Below are positions 57,677-64,000 of a DNA stretch of 64,000 bases, piece by piece. The stretch spans positions 434,001 to 498,000 of the forward strand of contig NZ_VKKZ01000022.1 in NCBI RefSeq assembly GCF_008271745.1. Direction: 5' to 3'. Source of the stretch: Rufibacter glacialis. GTDB taxonomy: Bacteria; Bacteroidota; Bacteroidia; Cytophagales; Hymenobacteraceae. Below the pieces are notes generated by a model, which saw only the letters and a list, made by a program, of their open reading frames with translations, made no database searches and had not been told where the DNA came from. The stretch's first letter is position 1. Each line of letters starts with the position of its first letter. Position numbers and translations under genes: made by a program.

Positions 57677-58420
57677 CTAATTACTATTTAGGTACTGCAG
57701 CGCCTTCTGCACGTCCTCGGGGGTGTCAATTCCAATGGTGTCCAGTTGGGTCACGGCGGTAACTATCTTGAACCCGTGCTCCAGCCACCGCAACTGCTCA
57801 AGCGACTCGGCTTTTTCCAGGGCAGAAGGAGGGAGTTGGGTGAGTTCTGCCAAGACTGAACTGCGGTACCCGTAAATCCCGATGTGCTTGAAATACCCAT
57901 GGCGGGAAAGCCATTCTTCCTGTTCTGCACCACGCAGGTAAGGGATAGGGTGCCGGCTGAAGTAGAGCGCCTGCTGGTGGGTGCCCACCACTACTTTGGG
58001 GCTGTTCGGGTTGAAGAGCTCTTCAGCAGACACTACCGGTTTGATCAGCGTAGCGATTTGGGCCTCTTTCTGCGAAAAGCAATCCAACACCTTGTTGATC
58101 TGCTCGGGCTGAATAAACGGTTCATCTCCCTGGATATTGACCACCACCTCAAAGGAAGCCTTCAGGTTTGTATAGGCCTCATGGCAGCGGTCGGTGCCGC
58201 TTTGGTGATGGGCCGAAGTCATGGTCACCTTACCCCCGAATCCTTCCACATGGTCCCTGATCCGGTCATCATCAGTGGCCACTACCACTTCCTGCAGGTT
58301 GGCGGCCCGGGCCTGCTCATACACCCGCTGGATCATGGATTTGCCCTCCAGCATAATCAGGGGTTTACCGGGGAAACGGGTAGAGGCGAACCGGGCAGGA
58401 ATGATACCAACAGCTTTCAT
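57677..58420 (-). CDS. kdsB: 3-deoxy-manno-octulosonate cytidylyltransferase
   Basis: A 247-aa enzyme of normal length. The nucleotide-binding start is IIPARFASTRFPGKPL (5-20 region), followed by VVNIQGDEPFIQPEQI (about 93-108), the CTP/Mg2+ motif, and PEDVQKALQYL at the end. It activates Kdo with CTP for lipid A-Kdo synthesis at the inner-membrane stage of lipopolysaccharide assembly. Start ATG 58420 begins MKAVGIIPARF as in the family. It stands alone, convergent with SUI1. Confidence 0.95.
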   Translation of the reverse strand: MKAVGIIPARFASTRFPGKPLIMLEGKSMIQRVYEQARAANLQEVVVATDDDRIRDHVEGFGGKVTMTSAHHQSGTDRCHEAYTNLKASFEVVVNIQGDEPFIQPEQINKVLDCFSQKEAQIATLIKPVVSAEELFNPNSPKVVVGTHQQALYFSRHPIPYLRGAEQEEWLSRHGYFKHIGIYGYRSSVLAELTQLPPSALEKAESLEQLRWLEHGFKIVTAVTQLDTIGIDTPEDVQKALQYLNSN

Positions 58421-58783
58421 AGGAAGTGAGAATTAGAGGCAGAGGTTGTGATTTCAGGATTTCTTACCGGCAAGTTAACCGGATTAAGCTCCAGAAAACA
58501 AACTTTGGCTTTAGAAAGTAAGATTCTGCCCCTAGCAGCTACCGCCAATCTGCCGGGGACAAGGGAAAAAATTATTGTTTGTTTTTGCCTTCTTTATCGG
58601 AAAGGAGAGGGAAAACAGAACAGCTCACCAAACCAAGGAACCTGGAAAAACGGAGGTAAGCCTGGCCTTCTCAGAACTTCGTCCAGTAGGGAAGTGGGCC
58701 AGAGGAAGCGCCGTTTAACGCTTGTTTCCGTAAAAGTACCCGTAAAACGAACCACCTCATAAACTGAACATAACCCTGAAAAC
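58421..58783. other. Gap with palindrome copy
   Basis: About 360 bp between divergent kdsB and the DUF2905 gene. A dispersed-palindrome copy lies at 58712-58749. A 104-codon ORF (58448-58762) runs through it and lacks coding character. Confidence 0.55.
58712..58749. repeat. Dispersed palindrome, copy 10
   Basis: cgtttaacgcttgttt / ccgtaaaa / gtacccgtaaaacg, with the outer cGTTT and AAAACg arms in full. Confidence 0.65.
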
Positions 58784-59008
58784 ATGCAGCCGATTGGGAA
58801 ATACATTATGCTATTGGGCCTGGGCATTGCCCTGGTAGGAGGAATCATCTGGTTGCTGGGCCCTCGGCTGGATTGGTTCGGTCGCTTGCCCGGCGATGTG
58901 CGGGTAAACCGGCCCGGTTTCAAAGTCTTTGCGCCCTTTACCACCATGTTGCTGTTGAGTATCCTCATCAGTTTGGTGCTGTGGGTGATTCGCCGTTTCT
59001 TTGGTTAA
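58784..59008 (+). CDS. DUF2905-family small membrane protein
   Basis: A 74-aa protein with two transmembrane segments (about 8-27 and 50-70) around the hallmark loop GRLPGDVRVNRPGF (about 33-46). The length and loop match DUF2905. Function unknown. No clear operon partner; the next gene begins 83 bp later on the same strand. Confidence 0.92.
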   Translation: MQPIGKYIMLLGLGIALVGGIIWLLGPRLDWFGRLPGDVRVNRPGFKVFAPFTTMLLLSILISLVLWVIRRFFG

Positions 59009-59091
59009 AGATCAAGAAAAGGCCTTGCTAGCCAACTCTTTTTCCCTTTATTAATTAGGCAACCTTGGTTTGGTGGCTTTCCTTTGAATCC

Positions 59092-59856
59092 ATGTTCTTT
59101 CTGCTCTCTAAGCTGCTTCAGTACCTTATCTCCCCTTTGTTATGGATAGTGGCCCTCTTCGTTTTAGGGTTACTTCTGAAAAAGCAGGCCAGAAGCCGCT
59201 TCGCCTTTAAAGCCGGGCTGGTTTTACTGCTGTTTTTCACCAATCCCTTTTTGAGTAATGAAGCCTGGCTGGCTTGGGAACCGGAGCCGGTTTTGATGAA
59301 AGACGTACCGGTGTATGACGCCGGTATTGTGCTGACCGGTGTCACAGAGGTGAACAAATCACCCCATGACCGGGTCCACTACCAAGAGGGCGCCGAACGG
59401 ATACTGGATGCCATCCAGCTCTACAAAATGGGCAAGCTGAAGAAAATCATCATTTCCGGCGGGTCTGGGGCTATCAAAGACGTGGCCAGGACGGAGGCCA
59501 GGAACCTGCAACAGACGGCGCTATATGCAGGCGTCCCCGCCGTCGATATCCTGTTGGAGGAGCGGAGCCGGAATACGCGGGAAAATGCCCAATTCACCAA
59601 GGAGCTGGTGCAGACCCAACCCCGGTTGCAGAAGCTGTTGCTCCTTACCTCGGCGTTTCACATGCGCCGCGCTCAGGGTTGTTTTGAGAAAGTAGGCCTG
59701 AAAACAGACCTCTTCCCCACAGATTTCCGGACCCATGACCGCAGTTTCCATTTAGATGACCTGCTCATCCCTGATCCGGAGGCGCTTCAACAGTGGACTA
59801 AACTACTACACGAGTGGATGGGGTATGTTACCTATAAGGTGCTGGGTTATTCCTGA
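59092..59856 (+). CDS. YdcF/SanA-family (DUF218) membrane protein
   Basis: A 254-aa protein from ATG 59092; an upstream TTG (59065) would add nine residues. Two N-terminal hydrophobic segments (about 5-55) are followed by the DUF218 domain (about 75-235). In it are YDAGIVLTG, KKIIISGGSGA, RSRNTRENAQFT and LLTSAFHMRRAQGCFEKVGL, the typical family motifs. Members are linked to envelope integrity and polysaccharide or peptidoglycan handling. It is convergent with the aldehyde dehydrogenase gene; the ends overlap by 10 bp without a separate terminator. Confidence 0.9.
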   Translation: MFFLLSKLLQYLISPLLWIVALFVLGLLLKKQARSRFAFKAGLVLLLFFTNPFLSNEAWLAWEPEPVLMKDVPVYDAGIVLTGVTEVNKSPHDRVHYQEGAERILDAIQLYKMGKLKKIIISGGSGAIKDVARTEARNLQQTALYAGVPAVDILLEERSRNTRENAQFTKELVQTQPRLQKLLLLTSAFHMRRAQGCFEKVGLKTDLFPTDFRTHDRSFHLDDLLIPDPEALQQWTKLLHEWMGYVTYKVLGYS

Positions 59857-61226
59857 GGTTCACCTACCCAAATGGTTTTCTGGTTCACGAACTCCCTGAT
59901 GCCCAGGTAAGACAACTCCCGCCCGTAACCTGATTTCTTCACGCCCCCAAACGGCAGGGCAGGGTCTGAAGCTACAATGGCATTCACGAAGACGGCGCCG
60001 GCTTCCACTTGCTTGGCCAGTTCCTGCCCGCGTTTCACATCATTGGTCCAGACAGAGCCGCCCAACCCAAAGGGGGAGTCGTTCGCTATCTTCACCGCCT
60101 CTTCAACGTCTTTGGCAATGAACACCAGCGCCACCGGCCCGAAGAACTCCTCTTCATAGGCGGGGTTGCCCGGTTGGATGTCAGTGAGGATGGCGGGGTG
60201 GAAGAGCGCTTTGTCTGGGTCGGGTTGGCCTCCTGGAAGGTAAAGGTGAGCACCGGCGGCCACCGCGCGCTCCACCTGTTGGGTCAGTTCCTGGGCCAGG
60301 TCTACGCGGGCCATGGGGCCGTAGTCAATGTCATCGTCTTCCAGCGGGTTGCCGGTTTTCTTTTTCTGCAGGTTTTTGGAAAAAGCGGCCAGAAACGCCT
60401 CGGCGATGGGTTTCTCCAGAATGAACCGTTTGGCGGCAATACAGCTTTGGCCGGTGTTGATGAGGCGGGCATTAGCCGCCTTCTTGGCCACGGCCTCCAC
60501 ATCAGCGTCGGCTAAGACAATGAAGGCATCTGACCCACCCAATTCCAGCACCGTCTTCTTGATCTCCTGGCCCGCCACGGCGGCTACCTTGGCCCCGGCG
60601 GCTTCGCTGCCGGTGAGGGTGACGGCTTTGATACGGTCATCTTTGATGAGCTGCTCCACCTCCTGAGACCCAATCAGCAACGACTGGAAACACCCTTCGG
60701 GGAACCCCACCTTGTCAAACACCTCCTGAATGGCAAGGGCGCATTGCGGCACGTTGGAGGCGTGTTTGAGCAAGCCCACGTTCCCGGCCATCAGGGCGGG
60801 CGCGGCAAACCGGAACACCTGCCAGAACGGGAAATTCCAAGGCATCACCGCCAGCACCGTACCCAAGGGCTCAAAGGAGATGAAGCTGCGCAGGGCGCTG
60901 GTCCTGATGTCTTCCTCCTGCAGGAATTCCTCGGCATGCTGGGCGTAATAATGGCATACCATGGCACATTTGGTTACTTCGCCGCGCGCTTGCGCCAGCG
61001 GCTTGCCCATTTCCAGGGTGATGATTTTGGCGTAGTAGTCGGTGTTGCCCGCCAGTTCATCACCGGCGCGTTGCATCAGGGTGGCTCTTTGGGAGAAGGT
61101 GGTGGTGCGCCATGCCTGGAAGGCGGTATCTGCCTTCTGAAGCGTCTCCTCAATCTGCTGGGAAGTGGCGGCCTCAAAGGTTTTCTCCACTTTATTCGTG
61201 TATGGATTCAAGGTTTGGATAGCCAT
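59847..61226 (-). CDS. NAD(P)-dependent succinate-semialdehyde/aldehyde dehydrogenase
   Basis: A 459-aa aldehyde dehydrogenase. Catalytic Glu lies in VLELGGSDAF (about residue 228-237) and catalytic Cys in NTGQSCIAAKRFI (about 255-267). MPWNFPFWQVFRFA (about 128-141) is the cofactor-site motif. The GFPEGCFQSLLIG region and overall length fit the GabD/Sad subfamily for succinate semialdehyde, though other aldehydes are possible. Its end overlaps the convergent DUF218 gene by 10 bp. Confidence 0.9.
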   Translation of the reverse strand: MAIQTLNPYTNKVEKTFEAATSQQIEETLQKADTAFQAWRTTTFSQRATLMQRAGDELAGNTDYYAKIITLEMGKPLAQARGEVTKCAMVCHYYAQHAEEFLQEEDIRTSALRSFISFEPLGTVLAVMPWNFPFWQVFRFAAPALMAGNVGLLKHASNVPQCALAIQEVFDKVGFPEGCFQSLLIGSQEVEQLIKDDRIKAVTLTGSEAAGAKVAAVAGQEIKKTVLELGGSDAFIVLADADVEAVAKKAANARLINTGQSCIAAKRFILEKPIAEAFLAAFSKNLQKKKTGNPLEDDDIDYGPMARVDLAQELTQQVERAVAAGAHLYLPGGQPDPDKALFHPAILTDIQPGNPAYEEEFFGPVALVFIAKDVEEAVKIANDSPFGLGGSVWTNDVKRGQELAKQVEAGAVFVNAIVASDPALPFGGVKKSGYGRELSYLGIREFVNQKTIWVGEPQE

Positions 61227-61434
61227 AGTGGTTAAATTAGGGTAATTAGTACTTCTACGGACAAAAAGAAGGAACCTGCTTTCTACTTGTGCGTAAAATA
61301 CCCTGTTCCTAGATGTGCAAGACCGGAGCCCTAAAACATATTTTACCTGACGGTGTTAAAAGGGTTACGTAAAGCAAGGAACTTTCACTTCCCCCTGCTC
61401 AGTCTCCACCGGCCGTATGGCCTAACGATTTTAC

Positions 61435-61983
61435 TTGTTGGACTCAACATTGAATATTTCTTCTGAAGAGGAACTGGTAGCGCGGTTACGGGGGCAAGAC
61501 CAGCGCGCTATCACCCTGCTGTACCGGAACTACTCTGCTGCGCTGTATGGGGTGATCCTGCGGATTGTGAAGCAGGAAGAAGTAGCCGAAGATGTTCTGC
61601 AGGAGAGTTTTGTGAAGATATGGTCGGCTTTTCCCAGCTATGATGAGCAGAAGGGACGGCTCTTTACCTGGATGCTGAACATTTCCCGAAATTTGGCCAT
61701 TGATAAAATCCGGTCAAAACAATACCGCGTAAGTTCAAGAACCCAACCCATGGAAAACACCGTGACTTCCCACATGGTGAGCAGTGACGGCATCAAACCG
61801 GACCACATCGGGTTGCAGGAAATGACCGACCGTTTGAACCCGGATCAAAAAGTAATCATAGATTTGATGTACTTTAACGGATTCACCCAAAGCGAGGTGG
61901 CAGAAGAGCTGAACATCCCGCTGGGAACGGTAAAAACCCGGGCCCGCATGGCCATTAAATTCTTGAGCAAATTAATCAAATAG
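61435..61983 (+). CDS. ECF-type RNA polymerase sigma factor
   Basis: A 182-aa sigma-70-family factor with region 2 (about 26-95; ALYGVILRIVKQEEVAEDVLQESFVKIW, the -10 contact helix) and region 4 (about 122-178; FTQSEVAEELNIPLGTVKTRARMAIKFL, HTH for the -35). Regions 1 and 3 are lacking, as in ECF sigmas. No ATG is near; the start is TTG at 61435 (or the next codon TTG 61438). An anti-sigma gene follows after 2 bp, indicating an operon and control by the anti-sigma. Confidence 0.92.
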   Translation: MLDSTLNISSEEELVARLRGQDQRAITLLYRNYSAALYGVILRIVKQEEVAEDVLQESFVKIWSAFPSYDEQKGRLFTWMLNISRNLAIDKIRSKQYRVSSRTQPMENTVTSHMVSSDGIKPDHIGLQEMTDRLNPDQKVIIDLMYFNGFTQSEVAEELNIPLGTVKTRARMAIKFLSKLIK

Positions 61984-61985
61984 AG

Positions 61986-62825
61986 TTGAATACACAGGAG
62001 TATATAGATTCTGGAGTACTGGAGCTGTACGCAGCCGGCGGGCTCACGCCTCCTGAAAGGGAGGAGGTAGAGCGCATGGCCCAGCAGTACCCAGAAGTGC
62101 ACACCGCCCTGGACGAATGCCTGCAAACCATGGAGGCCTATGCGCTGACCCATGCCAAGCCGCCACGCCCTGAATTGGAAGATCAGATTTTACGTAAATT
62201 ATACCCCGCCCCAACCGCACCGGAAGTGCCGCAGGCGCCCAACGGCAAAGTGCTGCCTTTTACTTCTTCTGCCCCAAGCCTTCAGAAAGAGAAAGAAAAT
62301 ACCCGTTGGTGGCAGATGGCGGCTGCCGTGTTGCTGTTGATCAGCGCCGCTGCCAATGTGTACCTGTACAGTTCCTTGCGCAACACCCGCAGTGAACTGG
62401 TCAGCGCCCGCCAGAGCACCCGCCTGTATGCCCTGCAAGTGAACCAGCTGGAGCACAAGAGTCTTCAGACGGAGAATCTTTTGGGAGTCCTGCGCAATCC
62501 GCAGACCTTGGCCGTGCAACTGAAAGGGGTTCCCCAACACCCTGACGCGCAGGCTACCGTTTTCTGGAACCAGGAGACCAAAGAAGTCTATATGGATCCG
62601 GCCAGGTTACCGGCGGCCCCACAAGGCAAGCAGTACCAGCTTTGGGCGCTGGCCCAGGGTAAACCAGTTGATGCAGGCCTCGTGAGAGCCACTGAACGGG
62701 CCTTGGTTCAAATGAAAGCAGTGGAAGAGGCCCAAGCCTTTGCCGTGACCCTGGAACCGGAAGGGGGCAGTGTGAACCCCACCTTAGAAGAGATGTATGT
62801 GATGGGTACCCATTCGGGCAAATAA
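61986..62825 (+). CDS. Anti-sigma factor (RskA-like), partner of the ECF sigma
   Basis: A 279-aa protein beginning at TTG 61986, 2 bp after the sigma stop. The N-terminal cytoplasmic domain (about 1-80) begins DSGVLELYAAGGLTPPEREEVE, the usual anti-sigma start. One transmembrane helix spans about 110-128 (WWQMAAAVLLLISAAANVYLY). The periplasmic RskA domain (about 170-279) contains QATVFWNQETKEVYMDPARLPAAPQGKQYQLWAL, typical of the family. It should hold the sigma factor at the membrane until a signal releases it. The signal is unknown. Confidence 0.92.
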   Translation: MNTQEYIDSGVLELYAAGGLTPPEREEVERMAQQYPEVHTALDECLQTMEAYALTHAKPPRPELEDQILRKLYPAPTAPEVPQAPNGKVLPFTSSAPSLQKEKENTRWWQMAAAVLLLISAAANVYLYSSLRNTRSELVSARQSTRLYALQVNQLEHKSLQTENLLGVLRNPQTLAVQLKGVPQHPDAQATVFWNQETKEVYMDPARLPAAPQGKQYQLWALAQGKPVDAGLVRATERALVQMKAVEEAQAFAVTLEPEGGSVNPTLEEMYVMGTHSGK

Positions 62826-62891
62826 AACAGGTCAAATAACGCCACTCCTTTAATAGTTTGTCTCTCTTCCTGTAGATCTCTGATTGGAAAA

Positions 62892-62930
62892 GCTTTTTTG
62901 CCCTGTTTTAGAAAATTCGGCCCTGAAACG
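62892..62930. repeat. Dispersed palindrome, copy 11
   Basis: gcttttttgccctg / ttttagaaaa / ttcggccctgaaacg, a degenerate copy between the anti-sigma gene and the arsenosugar gene. Confidence 0.5.
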
Positions 62931-63000
62931 CGTAAATGGGAGAGGAAGGCGTTACAACAGAAACCCATATTCGGTTCATCTCACTTAAAAAAGTGTACCC

Positions 63001-63336
63001 ATGGAAAAAACCTACTACAACCCGGCAGATCTAGGCAAGTTTGGCGCCATTGCTGAATTCCAACCTACCCTGGCCGCTAAGTTTTTTGACTACTACGGCG
63101 AAGTGTTCAAAGAAGGCGCTCTCACTGAACGGGAAAAGGCCTTGATTGCCTTGGCCGTGGCCCATGCCGTGCAGTGCCCTTACTGCATTGATGCCTACAC
63201 CACCGGCTCCCTGGAAAAAGGCGCCGACGAAGCCCAGATGATGGAAGCCATTCACGTAGCCGCCGCCATCAAAGGAGGCGCCGCCCTGGTGCATGGCGTT
63301 CAGATGATGAACAAGGTGAAAGAAGTGATGATGTAA
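63001..63336 (+). CDS. AhpD-like (carboxymuconolactone decarboxylase fold) protein of the arsenosugar locus
   Basis: A 111-aa protein with the CxxC pair of AhpD-like peroxidase-related proteins (Cys59 and Cys62 in QCPYCIDAYT) and GADEAQMMEAIHVAAAIKGGAALVHG, typical of the arsenosugar biosynthesis-associated peroxidase-like family. The gene is followed by arsS on the same strand, which supports that assignment. Its role is probably redox handling in the conversion of arsenic to arsenosugars. Confidence 0.85.
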   Translation: MEKTYYNPADLGKFGAIAEFQPTLAAKFFDYYGEVFKEGALTEREKALIALAVAHAVQCPYCIDAYTTGSLEKGADEAQMMEAIHVAAAIKGGAALVHGVQMMNKVKEVMM

Positions 63337-63342
63337 GGTTTG

Positions 63343-63502
63343 ATTTGGAGATGAGAAGATTTGAAAATTTGAAAATTAGAGGATGTATAAATGATTAAAC
63401 CCTTTGCTCATTTTTAAAACTGCATAATATCCAAATTTGTACATCTCCACATCTTCAAATTTGCACATCTCCACATCTTCAAATCCTCACATCTCCAAAT
63501 TT
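63343..63502. repeat. AT-rich 24-nt tandem and inverted repeats before arsS
   Basis: Two 24-nt units (63441-63464 and 63465-63488, starting acatctccacatcttcaaat) and a partial third unit (63489-63502). A partly complementary copy (63343-63371, atttggagatgagaagattt…) lies 70-130 bp upstream, so a long imperfect hairpin can form between the AhpD-like gene and arsS. Confidence 0.8.
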
Positions 63503-63508
63503 AAGAAC

Positions 63509-64000
63509 ATGAAATCCCTAGCCGCCCAAAATAGCCCTTTCGCTGATGCTGGTTTCCAGCTGGAGGTGCTTCGGCAGCCGCTTCCGCAGGGGACGGTTTT
63601 TCCGGCTTTTGGGCAACGGCTCCTGGACCATGGGTTGTGGCCCCTGAAGCCCTCCCATATTTCCATCTTGCAGGTCAACCTGGGCAAAATGTGCAACCAG
63701 GTCTGCAAACATTGCCACGTAGATGCCGGACCAGACCGCAAGGAGATCATGACCCGGGAAACCATGCAGCTGTGTCTGGAGGTGCTGGCGAAGACCGACA
63801 TTCCGGTAGTGGACCTGACGGGTGGGGCGCCGGAAATGAACCCGCATTTCAGGTGGTTTGTAGAGGAGATTTCTAAATTAGGCCGCCAACTCCTCGTACG
63901 CTGCAACCTCACCATTATCCTCGCCAATCCCAAGTACCATGACCTGCCCGAGTTTTTCCGGCAGCACCGGGTACAGGTGGTATCCTCCCTGCCGTACTTT
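63509..64000 (+). CDS. arsS: Arsenosugar biosynthesis radical SAM protein ArsS (3' end outside window)
   Basis: 164 codons are visible from ATG 63509 to the window end, with the frame still open. Cys62, Cys66 and Cys69 (CNQVCKHC) bind the radical SAM cluster, followed by HVDAGPDRKEIM and LTGGAPEMNPHF, the SAM-binding part typical of this family. ArsS transfers the adenosyl group to dimethylarsenite in arsenosugar synthesis. The AhpD-like protein upstream belongs to the same locus. The C-terminal Cys-rich domain is not in view. Confidence 0.88.
   Translation, partial: MKSLAAQNSPFADAGFQLEVLRQPLPQGTVFPAFGQRLLDHGLWPLKPSHISILQVNLGKMCNQVCKHCHVDAGPDRKEIMTRETMQLCLEVLAKTDIPVVDLTGGAPEMNPHFRWFVEEISKLGRQLLVRCNLTIILANPKYHDLPEFFRQHRVQVVSSLPYF

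Noticed and set aside
58448-58762. 104-codon ORF between kdsB and the DUF2905 gene
   Set aside because: It runs through a dispersed palindrome, has no conserved features and uses atypical codons.

Overview
The window looks like a chromosome segment from a member of the Bacteroidota, probably an aerobic Cytophagales/Hymenobacteraceae species such as Rufibacter or Pontibacter. The placement rests on two secreted proteins with C-terminal type IX secretion sorting domains, a TTTG-N19-TAnnTTG promoter before gap, weak or absent Shine-Dalgarno sites, a Bacteroidota-type long PurF homologue, and arsenosugar genes at the right edge. The genus is an inference; no marker gene proves it.

Layout. 1-5.75 kb is AT-rich and accessory: the tail of a GTTS-repeat protein, a transglutaminase-fold protein, a secreted barrel-like protein, and a cytoplasmic-looking S8 (subtilisin) protease followed by a small stand-alone protein resembling an I9 propeptide/inhibitor. 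5.96-7.25 kb is a full-length but broken alditol-oxidase-type FAD oxidase that plain ORF calling splits. 7.3-13.6 kb is core chromosome: cold-shock protein, Nudix hydrolase, DEAD-box helicase, and a four-gene TelA operon containing an overlapping 58-codon gene. 13.6-19.3 kb encodes a phytochrome sensory core without kinase followed 51 bp later by a CheB-CheR-PAS-histidine kinase. 19.9-36.1 kb holds two type IX secreted proteins (1184 and 2124 aa, the second an MBG/YDG repeat adhesin) flanking a PurF homologue, an EamA transporter and aspartase. 36.9-47 kb contains a fatty acid desaturase, an operon for an outer-membrane protein, a lipoprotein and a radical SAM enzyme, an ankyrin protein, a cupin, an acyltransferase and a second EamA transporter.

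47.29-54.95 kb is a decayed genomic island in the 3' end of tRNA-Glu. A 13-bp direct repeat of the tRNA end (47294-47306 and 54933-54945) bounds it. A broken tyrosine recombinase sits beside the distal repeat and a broken serine recombinase beside the tRNA. Between them are an S41 protease, a ruined LytS-type kinase, a dehalogenase-like hydrolase, an internally deleted thiolase, DinB and TetR genes with matching operators, and an SRAP fragment.

55-64 kb is core again: gap, a lipid kinase plus SUI1 protein, kdsB, a DUF2905 protein, a YdcF protein, an aldehyde dehydrogenase, an ECF sigma/anti-sigma pair, and the first two genes of an arsenosugar locus, with arsS cut by the window end.

Two features cut across regions. 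A family of about 14 imperfect palindromes (outer GTTTT/AAAAC arms, inner TTTT-n3-5-AAAA loop) lies in intergenic gaps of the core but was not seen in either AT-rich island. Several convergent gene pairs are separated by unusually long, nearly perfect hairpins. The strongest candidates for something undescribed are the transglutaminase/S8 protease/I9-like cluster at the left edge, the dispersed palindrome family, and the multibranch element at 47.09-47.22 kb.
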